The notes beneath the pieces are model-generated. The model was not told the origin of the DNA and made no database searches. It saw only the letters and a list, made by a program, of their open reading frames with translations. A program made the position numbers and the translations under genes. This document shows, piece by piece, positions 36,030 to 45,624 of a DNA stretch of 64,000 bases (position 1 is the stretch's first letter; every line of letters begins with the position of its first letter). This DNA is from Fictibacillus nanhaiensis. GTDB taxonomy: Bacteria; Bacillota; Bacilli; Bacillales; Fictibacillaceae. The DNA lies in NCBI RefSeq assembly GCF_023715445.1, contig NZ_JAMBOD010000002.1, forward strand, positions 363,362 through 427,361, in the 5' to 3' direction.

Positions 36030-36422
36030 GTGGTTGATTCTAAATGTTTTTGTAAAGTCGCTTCGAGCGTAAGGTGCGAGACTCCTGCGGGATCAGCGTG
36101 CCAGCTACCTGGCTATCCTTCTCGCAACATGCGACGAGGAAACTCGCTTCGCTGTTGTTTTTCTTGTAGACACAGGAGCACCAGCTACCCCTGATTATTC
36201 TTCTCGACAAACATGCGACGAGGAAGCTGACTTCGGCAGAATTTTCTTGTAGACGCAGGAGCACCAGCTACCCCTGATTATTCTTCTCGACAAACATGCG
36301 ACGAGGAAGCTGACTTCGGCAGAATTTTCTTGTAGACGCAGGAGCAGCACTTCATATATCTTTCACCGATGCTCACTTTACCCTCCGCGGAAAGCGAGCA
36401 TCCTGGAGCGGAAATCAACCAC
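36030..36422. repeat. Dispersed MITE-like repeat, copy 1 (393 bp)
   Basis: Perfect 10-bp terminal inverted repeats GTGGTTGATT and AATCAACCAC bound the element. The interior shares long blocks with copy 2 at 55716-55940: GTGCGAGACTCCTGCGGGAT, the CATGCGACGAGGAA block, TCTTGTAGACGCAGGAGCA and CGGAAATCAACCACTT. Codes for nothing convincing. It fills the gap between ychF and rpsF. Similar GC-rich intergenic repeats are common in Bacillaceae (memory). Confidence 0.8.
36173..36338. repeat. Tandem 83-bp duplication inside repeat copy 1
   Basis: Two consecutive units start at 36173 and 36256, each opening with CAGGAGCACCAGCTACCCC and ending with TTCTTGTAGACGCAG; a third start CAGGAGCA follows at 36339. 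Copy 2 of the element has no such duplication. Confidence 0.85.
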
Positions 36423-36457
36423 TTTCAATAGAACAAAGTTTACGGAAAATAACTTTT

Positions 36458-37555
36458 TTAAACGTTAAAGCGAAAATGTACAACATCTCCATCTTTCATC
36501 TCGTATTCTTTACCTTCTAGACGAACTTTTCCTTTTTCTTTGGCAGCACCCATGTTGCCCGCAGCCATAAGGTCATCATAAGCAACAACCTCTGCACGGA
36601 TAAATCCTCTCTCGAAGTCAGTGTGGATAATTCCTGCACATTGAGGAGCCTTCATGCCTTTGCGGAACGTCCATGCACGAACTTCCTGAACACCTGCTGT
36701 AAAGTATGTCGCTAATCCTAAAAGTGAATATGAAGCACGGATCAGCTTATCAAGACCCGCTTCTTCAATTCCAAGTTCTCCTAAGAAAGCCATCTTTTCG
36801 TCACCATCAAGCTCAGCGATCTCTTCCTCAACTTTTGCACAGATCACAATAACTTCCGCATTTTCACGAGCAGCATATTCTTTTACAGCTTCAACATGCT
36901 CATTTGTTCCTTCTAGAAGCTCATCTTCACTTACGTTTGCAACGTAAAGAATCGGTTTCATTGTTAAAAGATGCATAGCATGAACAATTTTCTTTTCTTC
37001 TGGTGTTAAATCAACACTTCTTGCAGGAAGCTCTTGCATTAACGCTTCTTTTATTTTAGAAAGAACGGCAAATTCAGCTACCGCTTCTTTATCTTTCGAT
37101 TTTGCGAGCTTTTCTACACGTGCGATACGCTTGTCTATAGACTCTAAGTCAGCAAAGATAAGCTCAAGATTTATAACTTCAATATCATCGATCGGATTTA
37201 CTTTTCCGTGAACGTGTGTAATGTTTTCGTCATCAAAACAACGAACTACTTGCAGGATTGCATCGGTTTGACGGATATGAGATAAGAATTTATTTCCAAG
37301 TCCTTCCCCTTTGCTTGCTCCTTTAACAATACCAGCGATATCGGTAAACTCAAACGTTGTCGGCACAACTTTTTTAGGCTGTACAAGCTCTGTTAGTTTG
37401 TTAAGACGGTGATCAGGTACTTCTACAATCCCTACGTTTGGATCAATCGTACAGAAAGGGTAGTTAGCAGATTCGGCACCTGCCTGAGTAATAGCGTTAA
37501 ACAATGTTGATTTACCAACGTTCGGCAAACCAACGATTCCAGTTGTAAGAGCCAC
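36458..37555 (-). CDS. ychF: Ribosome-binding GTPase/ATPase YchF (YyaF)
   Basis: This 365-aa P-loop protein has GIVGLPNVGKSTLFNAIT, FTDIAGIVKGASKGEGLGN and a C-terminal TGS-like domain (RAWTFRKGMKAPQCAG...KEYEMKDGDVVHFRFNV). Family members bind ribosomes and hydrolyse ATP. GTG start at 37555 after GAGGAG with ten bases between; the frame extends 26 codons upstream without homology. Confidence 0.96.
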   Translation of the reverse strand: MALTTGIVGLPNVGKSTLFNAITQAGAESANYPFCTIDPNVGIVEVPDHRLNKLTELVQPKKVVPTTFEFTDIAGIVKGASKGEGLGNKFLSHIRQTDAILQVVRCFDDENITHVHGKVNPIDDIEVINLELIFADLESIDKRIARVEKLAKSKDKEAVAEFAVLSKIKEALMQELPARSVDLTPEEKKIVHAMHLLTMKPILYVANVSEDELLEGTNEHVEAVKEYAARENAEVIVICAKVEEEIAELDGDEKMAFLGELGIEEAGLDKLIRASYSLLGLATYFTAGVQEVRAWTFRKGMKAPQCAGIIHTDFERGFIRAEVVAYDDLMAAGNMGAAKEKGKVRLEGKEYEMKDGDVVHFRFNV

Positions 37556-37661
37556 TGTTATTTCACTCCTCTTTTTTATATGAAGCTCGGAGAACCGAGA
37601 CTCTGATTCGATGTAAAAAAATATCCTTCCCAATTATAGGTTTTATCACATTAAAAAACAA

Positions 37662-37688
37662 GAAGAACCGGGTTGCAGTACCCGGCCC
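37662..37688 (-). terminator. Terminator of yyaE
   Basis: CCGGGT and ACCCGG pair around ACTGCA; a T-rich run follows on the minus strand. Confidence 0.65.
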
Positions 37689-37692
37689 TGTC

Positions 37693-39699
37693 TTAGCTTA
37701 TTTTTTCGATGTCTACTTTGCAGTCATAAAACGTACTGCCTTGACCAAGGTCAGATTCACCGCTCGGGGTCAGGACGTTAATACTTCCTCCAAATCGCTG
37801 CCATTGCCCTTCATCAACATTAATAACGTTAGGATGCCCGTTTTTAATAATTTTCGCTTTGCCTCTTACCCGCCCTCTCTTATTGTATATTTCAACCGTA
37901 TCACCTTCAGTTATCCCTTTAAAATCAGCGATCGAATCAGAAACGTGAACGGTAATGGACTGCAGGCTTCCTATTAGATGATAACTTTGGGAGTGGTTAG
38001 ACCGCAAAGGGTGTATCGTTAAGAGCTGGTAAGGAAATTGCTTTGTGTGTTCTGGCAGATTTACTTCACTTTCTTCGGGATAGATCAGTTTTATCTTTCC
38101 ATCTGAAAACCCTTCCTGAAGAGCTAATGTTGAAGTGAATTCATATTTCCCGGTCGGGGTTTGAAAATGCCTGTCTTTCCATGGAACAGAATCTACAGGC
38201 AGCTCTATGAACTGTTCTTTTTTTAACTTCTCAAGTGTGATTCCGTACTTATTCAGCGATTGAAGTCCCATCTCTAAAAAATCATCCGTAGTATATTTGA
38301 AATCGTCGCCAAAGCCCAGCCTTTCTGCGAGCATTTTCCAGATTTCCCGGTCGGATTTTGCTTCCCCTTTTGGAGGAACGAGCTTTTTGCCATAATTCAT
38401 ATAATGATGATACATGGAAGCGTAATAAATATCCTCTTCCTCAAAGACTGTCGTACAAGGCAGCACATAATCTGCAATCGCTGCAGAATCTGTCATATAC
38501 TGATCCACTGCAACGACTGTCGGAACTGATTCAAAAGCTTTTCTTACTCTATTTGTGTCCGGTACTTGAGTTAAAGGGTTGCTTCTTGTGATAAAAAGAA
38601 CCTCAACCGGAAGTTCTTTCGCACCTAAGATATCTTCGGCCTGATTCATTCGGGTGAACTGACGAACCTCTTTACGTCTTTCCGGTAGTGTCAGTTTTTC
38701 TTTGCTGAAACTTTCGCCAACAGCAAGATTCCCATAGTTGCACCCTCCGCCAGGAATTCCAACATTCCCGCTTACCGCTGCAAGTGCGTCGATTAAACGA
38801 ATCGTGTTTCCGCCGTTCCTATACCTTTGCATCCCTAGTCCAAGAAAAGTGGATGTCGGACCGCTCGTATAAGTGTCGGCTAATTCCTGGATTGTTTCAC
38901 GTGAAACATCTGCAGCTTTTTCAATTTCTTTAAAGGAAATACTTGAGGCGAGTTCGACTAAATCCTGAAAACCTTCTGTGTAGTTTTCAATAAAATGCTT
39001 ATCTTCCCAACCGTTCTTAAGAATGGTCTTTATGACGCCTAATGCCAGCCAACCGTCCATTCCAGGCTTTATGCATACGTAACGATCAGCTAATTTAGCC
39101 GTAGTATGGTGGATAGGGTCAATTACGGTAATGGGTACACCCTTTTTCTTCATGTTTTGAAGCCTTATATAAAGGTGCATGTTCGTATTCGCTGCATTCC
39201 TTCCCCAAACAACGATACGTTTGCTGTTTTCTATATCATCCGGTGCATGGCTGTAGGCATTACCAAAATCCCATTTTTGGGCCGCGATGCCGGCTCCCCA
39301 GCATAGACTGCCCACTACTTCTGTTAAACCCCCGAAACAGTTGAAAAATCGCTGATCGAGACATTTTAAAAGTCCGTTGTTGGAATAATCATGTGAGTGC
39401 ATAACCGCCCGAGGGCTAAATTTTTCTTTTGCTTCTTTCATTTTTAAAGCAATCTCATCTAATGCTTGATCCCAACTGATTTGAATCCATTCACCATTCC
39501 ATTTTTTCAACGGATGTAAAATACGCTGAGGAGAATTTGTTCTTTCTGCAAGAAGCCGGCCTCTTCCGCATATTTTCCCCTGGGTTACTGGGTGATCATG
39601 ATTGCCCGCTATGCTTCTTACTTCTTGTTGATCAATATTCACGTGAAAGCTGCACGCATCCCAGCAATTCAAAGGACATGCAGAAACCGCCTTCTCCAT
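37693..39699 (-). CDS. yyaE: Molybdopterin-dependent oxidoreductase YyaE
   Basis: This 668-aa protein belongs to the formate dehydrogenase/DMSO reductase group. It has an N-terminal 4Fe-4S site (CPLNCWDAC...CGRG), molybdopterin segments VGSLCWGAG and RSNPLTQVPD and a C-terminal molydopterin-binding domain (HPLRSNHSQSY, NKRGRVRGKAKI). No Tat signal, so it acts in the cytoplasm. Electron partner and substrate unknown. Same place and length as B. subtilis yyaE (667 aa). A perfect parS site lies inside it. Confidence 0.88.
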   Translation of the reverse strand: MEKAVSACPLNCWDACSFHVNIDQQEVRSIAGNHDHPVTQGKICGRGRLLAERTNSPQRILHPLKKWNGEWIQISWDQALDEIALKMKEAKEKFSPRAVMHSHDYSNNGLLKCLDQRFFNCFGGLTEVVGSLCWGAGIAAQKWDFGNAYSHAPDDIENSKRIVVWGRNAANTNMHLYIRLQNMKKKGVPITVIDPIHHTTAKLADRYVCIKPGMDGWLALGVIKTILKNGWEDKHFIENYTEGFQDLVELASSISFKEIEKAADVSRETIQELADTYTSGPTSTFLGLGMQRYRNGGNTIRLIDALAAVSGNVGIPGGGCNYGNLAVGESFSKEKLTLPERRKEVRQFTRMNQAEDILGAKELPVEVLFITRSNPLTQVPDTNRVRKAFESVPTVVAVDQYMTDSAAIADYVLPCTTVFEEEDIYYASMYHHYMNYGKKLVPPKGEAKSDREIWKMLAERLGFGDDFKYTTDDFLEMGLQSLNKYGITLEKLKKEQFIELPVDSVPWKDRHFQTPTGKYEFTSTLALQEGFSDGKIKLIYPEESEVNLPEHTKQFPYQLLTIHPLRSNHSQSYHLIGSLQSITVHVSDSIADFKGITEGDTVEIYNKRGRVRGKAKIIKNGHPNVINVDEGQWQRFGGSINVLTPSGESDLGQGSTFYDCKVDIEKIS
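38893..38908. promoter_or_regulatory. parS site in yyaE
   Basis: TGTTTCACGTGAAACA, exact consensus palindrome for Spo0J/ParB loading, about 14 kb left of dnaA. Confidence 0.92.
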
Positions 39700-39715
39700 C
39701 TCATTACCTCCTGTA

Positions 39716-39916
39716 TTACTCCCCTGGTGACGCCAATACTTTCTTAATCTTTTTAGCGAATTCCGATCTCGGCAGCATTACGCTGTGCTGACACCCCATA
39801 CATTTAATCCGAATATCTGCCCCCATTCGAATAACCTTCCACCGATTCGTTCCACAAGGGTGTTGTTTTTTCATTTCTACTTCATCATGAAGGTGAAATT
39901 CTTTTTGCTGCTGCAT
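39716..39916 (-). CDS. yyzM: YyzM (DUF951) small zinc-binding-type protein
   Basis: This 66-aa protein has DEVEMKKQHPCGTNRWKVIRMGADIRIKCMGCQHSVMLPRSEFAKKIKKVL, the DUF951 pattern with C-x-x-C. I use the ATG at 39916, six bases after GGAGGG; the ATG at 39919 overlaps the mscS stop. Translational coupling with that gene is likely. Function unknown. Confidence 0.93.
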   Translation of the reverse strand: MQQQKEFHLHDEVEMKKQHPCGTNRWKVIRMGADIRIKCMGCQHSVMLPRSEFAKKIKKVLASPGE

Positions 39917-39918
39917 CA

Positions 39919-40818
39919 TCAACCCTCCATCTTATTCTTAATTTCTTTTGGCTTAGCATCTTTATGATACGTAACCATTTTCGGATATGGAATTTCGATA
40001 CCTGCTTTCTCAAGTTCAAACTTCAGTGTTTTTCTAAGCTCTCTTGCTATTTTAAAGTGGGTCATCGGTAGCACTTCAGATGTCACCCGTATGACTACTT
40101 CAGAAGCACCCAGCATTTGAACACCGAGTACTTCAGGATCTTTTACCATTTCGGGATAATTAGGTTTTACTTTTTTAACTACATCTTCAATAATTCGTTG
40201 CGCCTTATCAATATCTTCTTCGTAAGCAATGCTTAAATCGATTACAGCAATGCTGTTATGCACAGAAAAGTTCGTCACTTCTGTGATAGACGAATTCGGC
40301 AAGATGTGCAGTTCTCCTGTCCAGCTTTTTATTTTTGTTGTTCGCAAACCGATCTCTTCAACGGTTCCTTCAAAACTGGCAATTCGTACTGTGTCTCCTA
40401 CAGAAAACTGATTTTCAAAGATAATAAAGAAGCCTGTGATAATATCTCTCACGAGGTTTTGTGCACCAAAACCGATGGCTAGTCCTACGACTCCTGCACC
40501 GGCAAGGATTCCTCTCACATCCATAAACTCACTTAATATCGCTAAGATAGCTACAAAATAAATAACATAGGTAGCTATGTTATTTAGGAGTCTAAATAAG
40601 GTGTTCTCTCTTCTTTCGCTAAGGCGTAAAGGAGATTTTAGTCTGACTTTAAAAACATTTGAGATAGCAGCTTTAATGATGTATTTAAAGATGACTGCTA
40701 TGAGTATTATTCCTACAATTTTTAAACTTGTGGCTGCTATTCCGGTCCACCAATCTTTATCTGAAAATATAGTAATGGCTTGTTCTGCTGTATCAACTAC
40801 ATCATCTTTACCTTTCAA
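39919..40818 (-). CDS. Small-conductance mechanosensitive channel (MscS family)
   Basis: This 299-aa protein has three N-terminal membrane helices, the pore-lining pattern GILAGAGVVGLAIGFGAQNLVRDIITGFFIIFENQFSVGD (MscS hallmark) and a cytoplasmic beta/alpha vestibule. It opens under membrane tension to release solutes after hypo-osmotic shock. TTG start with GAGGATGG upstream. It resembles YkuT-type channels; upstream of yyzM here. Confidence 0.92.
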   Translation of the reverse strand: MKGKDDVVDTAEQAITIFSDKDWWTGIAATSLKIVGIILIAVIFKYIIKAAISNVFKVRLKSPLRLSERRENTLFRLLNNIATYVIYFVAILAILSEFMDVRGILAGAGVVGLAIGFGAQNLVRDIITGFFIIFENQFSVGDTVRIASFEGTVEEIGLRTTKIKSWTGELHILPNSSITEVTNFSVHNSIAVIDLSIAYEEDIDKAQRIIEDVVKKVKPNYPEMVKDPEVLGVQMLGASEVVIRVTSEVLPMTHFKIARELRKTLKFELEKAGIEIPYPKMVTYHKDAKPKEIKNKMEG

Positions 40819-41040
40819 TGCAGTTCCATCCTCTCTATGATTATGAAATTATTTAAACAGCTTTTACAGAGAAATACAATGTCATTCATTGAAAAACAGT
40901 ATTAAAAATTTATTCGGTTACGGGAACGCCCTAAACGGGTATAGACTCTAAACAAAAGTCTGTGATTATTCTATTCTACCATGTATAGGAAAAGGAATTC
41001 TTCCGTATACTAGTAGTACCATGATAAAGGAGAGGATGTC

Positions 41041-41673
41041 ATGTTCCTCAAACGGAAGCTGGGATTAGGGAAACCCATTCAATATAAATTGCACCACGAA
41101 GACAAGGAAGCCACACTAAGAATTACAGAACAAATACTGCCTATGCTTCCGGAATCGAGCCATCAGCCAGTTGTTATTGTCTGTATCGGAACAGACAGGT
41201 CAACAGGTGATGCATTAGGCCCTCTTGTCGGTACAAAGCTTCACAATAAAGATACCTTTCCCTTCTATGTGTACGGCACACTCGATGATCCCGTACATGC
41301 GGTAAATCTCGAAGAAAAACTAAAGTTGATTGAAACGGAGCATCCCGGAGCATTTATTGTCGGAATTGATGCTTGTCTTGGGCGCTTGAATCATGTCGGA
41401 ATGGTTTCTATTAATGAAGGTCCTGTTAGACCCGGAGCCGGAGTAAACAAACAGCTTCCACCAGTCGGTGACATGCATATTACTGGAATTGTGAACGTTA
41501 GTGGTTTTATGGAATATTTCGTTCTTCAGAACACAAGACTTAGTATCGTAATGAAAATGGCTGACTTAATTGCAGATTCACTTCATATGGCTTGCCTGAG
41601 AAAAAAGATTCAGCAAAAAAACATGATGCATCAAGCAGAAATACGCTCAACAGATATCTACAAAATACAATAA
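41041..41673 (+). CDS. yyaC: YyaC, sporulation-associated GPR-protease-fold protein
   Basis: This 210-aa protein (DUF1256) has VVIVCIGTDRSTGDALGPLVG, YGTLDDPVHAVNL and GIDACLGR, the conserved core related to germination protease GPR. In B. subtilis yyaC is transcribed in the forespore or late mother cell and its role is unclear. Strong site AAAGGAGAGG before the ATG. The only plus-strand gene in this stretch. Confidence 0.92.
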   Translation: MFLKRKLGLGKPIQYKLHHEDKEATLRITEQILPMLPESSHQPVVIVCIGTDRSTGDALGPLVGTKLHNKDTFPFYVYGTLDDPVHAVNLEEKLKLIETEHPGAFIVGIDACLGRLNHVGMVSINEGPVRPGAGVNKQLPPVGDMHITGIVNVSGFMEYFVLQNTRLSIVMKMADLIADSLHMACLRKKIQQKNMMHQAEIRSTDIYKIQ

Positions 41674-41678
41674 TTACA

Positions 41679-41714
41679 AAAGCCGCTCATATCTTTAGAT
41701 ACAAGCGGCTTTTT
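41679..41714. terminator. Bidirectional terminator yyaC/DUF554
   Basis: AAGCCGCT and AGCGGCTT form an 8-bp stem with A and T runs on either side, between convergent genes. Confidence 0.85.
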
Positions 41715-42449
41715 TTATAGAATTCCTTGTGAAAAAGCAAGAATGCTATCCCATTTTTCAACGATGAAAACAAGGATTCCAGCAATCAATAGTCCCGGTA
41801 AAAGGTTAGCCACACGGATTTTAGCTACACCAAGAAGGTTTAAACCTATTGCTACGATCATAATCCCTCCTGTTCCTGTAATCTCTACGATAAGCGCATC
41901 CATAAGATCCTGAGGAACAAACCGATCGATTTGTGTCGCCAAAAGTGTAATAGCTCCTTGGTATAAAACAACAGGAATTGCAGAGAACATAACACCAATT
42001 CCAAGAGCTGAAGTGAACAGGATCGCACAAAATCCATCAATCAAGGCTTTTGTGTAAAGTACATCATGCTCCTGTCTTAAACCGCTGTCTAAAGCACCGA
42101 CAATGGACATCGCCCCCACTACAAAAACAAGCGTAGCTGTAACAAATCCTGTTGCAACCGAACCCTTCTCCTGTTTGCCTATCTTCGTTTCAAGCCATCT
42201 TCCGACTGCATTCAGCTTTTCTTCTAGATCCCACCATTCTCCTAACGCTCCTCCTATGGCAAGACTAGCAATAACAATTAGAAATTGTTCACTTTTCAGC
42301 CCCATACCTATTCCTAATATCGTAACTGCTAACGCCATTGCCTGAAGAATAGTATCTTTAAATCTGTCTGGTATGGCAGTCCAGAATAAACCTAAAAAAC
42401 TTCCAGAGATGATTGCAATACCGTTAACAATTGTTCCTAACAGCGACAT
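41715..42449 (-). CDS. DUF554-family membrane protein (YdfK-like)
   Basis: This 244-aa protein has six or seven hydrophobic segments and starts MSLLGTIVNGIAIISGSFLGLFW, with GALGEWWDLE and VGAMSIVGALDSGL patterns of DUF554. Suggested transporters, not shown. TAGGAG precedes the ATG. Also present near soj/spo0J in other Bacillaceae. Confidence 0.88.
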   Translation of the reverse strand: MSLLGTIVNGIAIISGSFLGLFWTAIPDRFKDTILQAMALAVTILGIGMGLKSEQFLIVIASLAIGGALGEWWDLEEKLNAVGRWLETKIGKQEKGSVATGFVTATLVFVVGAMSIVGALDSGLRQEHDVLYTKALIDGFCAILFTSALGIGVMFSAIPVVLYQGAITLLATQIDRFVPQDLMDALIVEITGTGGIMIVAIGLNLLGVAKIRVANLLPGLLIAGILVFIVEKWDSILAFSQGIL

Positions 42450-42664
42450 ATGTTTTATCTCCTATCCAAGTAGACCCACTGATGATTTCTCTTAAAGCGT
42501 TAATCAAGGTGATTACTTATTTTTATGTATTGAAAAAACCAAAACCAATCCTTAAAGATCCTTCATTGTTTATTCAGGACCGTCTAAGAACGAGGTGTGC
42601 ACAATTTCGAATAAAAGAATAAAATTTTTAAAAAAGAAACCACCGATACGATGGTTTCATACTG

Positions 42665-43513
42665 TTACTTTTCCAAAAGTTCTAATATACGTTCTAAATC
42701 ATCTTCAGAGAAGAACTCTATTTCAATTTTACCTTTACGTTTTGATTTTTTTATTGAAACACTTGTTCCAAAACGGTCTCGTAAAAAGGATTCTTTTTCT
42801 TTAAAAAACACGTTGGTCTGTGTGGTTTTCTTTTTTGTTCCACGTGAAACATTCATGTTAATATCCTGTATGAGTTTCTCAAGCTGCCTTACATTCAAGC
42901 CATCATCTGTAATCCGCTGTACAACCTGCTGCATTTTTGCTTTTTTCTTAAGGCCCAGTAGAGCACGTCCATGCCCCATCGTGATTATGCCGTTGGATAA
43001 CAGCTCTAAAACAGGTTTGGGCAGCTGCAAAAGACGGATATGGTTCGCAATATGAGGACGGCTTTTCCCTACTCTAGAAGCTAGTTCTTCTTGAGTGAGT
43101 TTAAGATGGTCGATTAACTTTTGGTAAGCCTGCGCTTCTTCAACGGGATTTAAATCTTCACGCTGAAGGTTTTCAATAAGTGCAACTTCCATCATCTTTT
43201 GCTCAGAATAATCTTTAACAATGACAGGAATGGTTTTTAGTCCCGCTTCTGTTGCCGCTCGGAACCTTCGTTCACCAAGAACTATTTCATAGCCCTTAAT
43301 GCTTTTCCTTACTACTATTGGCTGCAGAATTCCATGTTCCTGAATGGATTCCTTCAGCTCACCGATTGCTTTTTGGTCAAAAACTTTTCGTGGCTGATAT
43401 GGATTCGGCCTAAGTTCTTTTACACTGACTTCCCGGACTTGTTCTTCTTCTCCAGCCTCTGAAGGCGGGAAAAATGCATTCAGTCCCTTACCTAACCCTT
43501 TCACCAATGCCAA
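42665..43513 (-). CDS. spo0J: Chromosome-partitioning protein Spo0J (ParB)
   Basis: This 282-aa CTP-dependent clamp binds parS and spreads to load SMC. It has the N-terminal KGLGKGLNAFF that stimulates Soj, the CTP motif GERRFRAA, the HTH LTQEELASRVGKSRPHIANHIRLLQLP and a C-terminal dimer domain. TTG 43513, TTG 43507 or GTG 43504 could be the start; AAGGAAG fits 43507 best by spacing. It overlaps soj by 26 bases. A parS site lies inside. Confidence 0.96.
   Translation of the reverse strand: MALVKGLGKGLNAFFPPSEAGEEEQVREVSVKELRPNPYQPRKVFDQKAIGELKESIQEHGILQPIVVRKSIKGYEIVLGERRFRAATEAGLKTIPVIVKDYSEQKMMEVALIENLQREDLNPVEEAQAYQKLIDHLKLTQEELASRVGKSRPHIANHIRLLQLPKPVLELLSNGIITMGHGRALLGLKKKAKMQQVVQRITDDGLNVRQLEKLIQDINMNVSRGTKKKTTQTNVFFKEKESFLRDRFGTSVSIKKSKRKGKIEIEFFSEDDLERILELLEK
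42836..42851. promoter_or_regulatory. parS site inside spo0J
   Basis: TGTTCCACGTGAAACA, one base from consensus and, from memory, the same variant as the site in B. subtilis spo0J. Confidence 0.88.
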
Positions 43514-44261
43514 TCACTTCCTTCGCAAAGTCTAGATAAACGTCTGCACCCCGGGATTTTGGATCATATATAATTATCGGCTTTCCATGACTCGGCGCTT
43601 CTGAGAGTCTAACATTTCTTGGTATGATCGTTTCATACACTTTATCCTGAAAATACTTTTTCACTTCTTCGATTACCTGAATGCCTAGGTTCGTTCGCGC
43701 ATCCAGCATTGTGAGCAAAACACCGTCAATCATCAGTTCAGTATTTAAATGCTTTTGCACAAGTCGCACAGTGTTTAAAAGCTGACTTAAACCTTCGAGT
43801 GCGTAATATTCACATTGGACCGGAATAATTACTGAGTCGGATGCTGTTAAGGAGTTAATAGTAAGCAGTCCAAGAGATGGCGGGCAATCGATGATGATAA
43901 AATCATAGATTGGACTCACCTTCTCTAAAGCTCTTTTCAACCGCACTTCCCGTGATATCGTTGGTACAAGCTCGATCTCCGCTCCAGCGAGTTGTATCGT
44001 TGAAGGGAGTATATGTAGTCCTTCACAGATAGTTTCTACTATCACATCTTTTACTTCCACATCCTCAACCAGGACATTGTAGATACATTGATCGATATCT
44101 CCTTTATCCACACCTACTCCGCTAGTAGCGTTGCCTTGAGGATCTATATCTACTAATAAAACTTTTTTTCCGAAATACGCTAAGCATGCACCCAGGTTGA
44201 CTGACGTAGTCGTTTTTCCGACTCCGCCTTTCTGATTGGCTACTGCAATGATTTTCGCCAC
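43488..44261 (-). CDS. soj: Soj (ParA) ATPase
   Basis: This 257-aa deviant Walker ATPase has NQKGGVGKTTTSVNLGA, VDIDPQGNATSG and IIIDCPPSLG. It dimerises with ATP, binds DNA and controls DnaA activity, while Spo0J stimulates its hydrolysis. First gene of soj-spo0J. Confidence 0.97.
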   Translation of the reverse strand: MAKIIAVANQKGGVGKTTTSVNLGACLAYFGKKVLLVDIDPQGNATSGVGVDKGDIDQCIYNVLVEDVEVKDVIVETICEGLHILPSTIQLAGAEIELVPTISREVRLKRALEKVSPIYDFIIIDCPPSLGLLTINSLTASDSVIIPVQCEYYALEGLSQLLNTVRLVQKHLNTELMIDGVLLTMLDARTNLGIQVIEEVKKYFQDKVYETIIPRNVRLSEAPSHGKPIIIYDPKSRGADVYLDFAKEVIGIGERVR

Positions 44262-44469
44262 GTTGTCACCTACCTCACTTTATGAACAATCAATTATCTA
44301 TTATTCTATCATGAAGCATTTAAAATAACTTATTGAAATAATGAAAAAAAGAGTTTTTTCTGCATGTTTATTTTACGTTTTACGCATACGGCCGGTTATA
44401 TAATTTTCGAAAATCGCAGCATCCCGGATAAAATTTGATATTATCGATTATTTGAGCAGAATGAAAAAT

Positions 44470-44505
44470 AAAAAACCACCCGCTAAGAATCTCTAACGGG
44501 TGGTC
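44470..44505 (-). terminator. Terminator of noc
   Basis: CCACCCG and CGGGTGG form a 7-bp stem, then TTTTTTATTTT on the minus strand. Confidence 0.85.
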
Positions 44506-44511
44506 TTACAA

Positions 44512-45375
44512 TTAATTTTTAGGAATACGGATTGTGAATTGGTAAAACTCTTCATGTTCTTCTTCTTCGGTATCAATGGACAGTCCGCTTTGAACGACCA
44601 TATCAACGGATTGTCTAACAGTATTAATTGCAAGGCGCATGTCCTTGCTGTATGACTTGCGGCGAGCCTGCGGTTTTTTCTCTGCTGTTTCAGACTCGAT
44701 CATTTTTTTAACCCGGTCTTCAGTCTGTTTAACGTTTAATTGTTTCTCGAGAATCTCCTGCAAGACGAGTTCCATTTTATCTGGTACCTTTAATACAATT
44801 AGAGCTCTGGCGTGACGCTCCGTTATTTTCTTTTGCAAAAGAGCATCTTGAATAGACTGCGGAAGCTTTAATAACCGCAGCTTATTTGCAATGGTAGACT
44901 GGCCTTTTCCTAATTTTTGTGCCAAGCCTTCTTGAGTAAGTCCATGGAGCTCCAATAGTTTTGCATAGGCCATTGCTTCTTCAATTGCTGTCAGTTCTTC
45001 CCGCTGAAGGTTTTCAATAAGAGCTACAGAAGCCGTTTGGGAGTCATCCATTTCTTTTACAATAGCCGGTATCTTCTCCCAGCCTAATTTTTGGACAGCC
45101 CGCCATCTGCGTTCTCCTGCAATCAGTTCGTATTGATCTTCTCCAATACTGCGCACCACAATTGGCTGAATGATTCCGTGAGCTTCTATAGTTTGTGATA
45201 ATTCCTCAATTCGTTCATCTATAAAAACCGTTCTTGGCTGAAACCGGTTTGGAATAATCTGCCGAACCGGAATTTGAAGTACTTCTTCGTTGTCGTTTTT
45301 TTCAGCTGGTTCTGGATCTAAGGTTTGCTGGCTCTTTTCGCCGATGCCGAATAAACGTGAAAAAGGATGCTTCAT
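44512..45375 (-). CDS. noc: Nucleoid occlusion protein Noc
   Basis: This 287-aa ParB paralogue has a short membrane-targeting amphipathic start ([12 protein letters not shown]), the CTP motif GERRWRA and the [27 protein letters not shown]. Noc binds its own sites and blocks division over the nucleoid. The start and the position next to rsmG set it apart from Spo0J. Confidence 0.96.
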   Translation of the reverse strand: MKHPFSRLFGIGEKSQQTLDPEPAEKNDNEEVLQIPVRQIIPNRFQPRTVFIDERIEELSQTIEAHGIIQPIVVRSIGEDQYELIAGERRWRAVQKLGWEKIPAIVKEMDDSQTASVALIENLQREELTAIEEAMAYAKLLELHGLTQEGLAQKLGKGQSTIANKLRLLKLPQSIQDALLQKKITERHARALIVLKVPDKMELVLQEILEKQLNVKQTEDRVKKMIESETAEKKPQARRKSYSKDMRLAINTVRQSVDMVVQSGLSIDTEEEEHEEFYQFTIRIPKN

Positions 45376-45476
45376 GCGAATACACCACCTTTTGTAATCT
45401 GCCTGTTAATCTAATTCGTCTCACTAGTCCTATAATCCTGCAAGTCTGTAAAAATCTTTCTTTTATGTATCACCTG

Positions 45477-45492
45477 TGTTTCACGTGAAACA
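45477..45492. promoter_or_regulatory. parS site upstream of noc
   Basis: TGTTTCACGTGAAACA, perfect, within a longer CTGTGTTTCACGTGAAACACAG palindrome (written in parts: CTG plus site plus CAG). It lies between noc and rsmG. Confidence 0.93.
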
Positions 45493-45624
45493 CAGGATTA
45501 TTTTACAATTTAAAAAAGTATATCTTTTTAACTGATCGATATTCGACGTGGTAAAAAAGTTTACGAATAAAGTATAAGTGCAACTAAGGCTGGTGAATAA
45601 GGCTTGGCGTCAGCCAAGTTTTCT

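Noticed and set aside
36040..36264. 74-codon minus-strand ORF in repeat copy 1
   Set aside because: Its sequence (LVAC, AGTLIPQESRTLRSKR) follows from the repeat itself and reappears at 55645-55842 in copy 2; such ORFs are products of the repeat, not genes.
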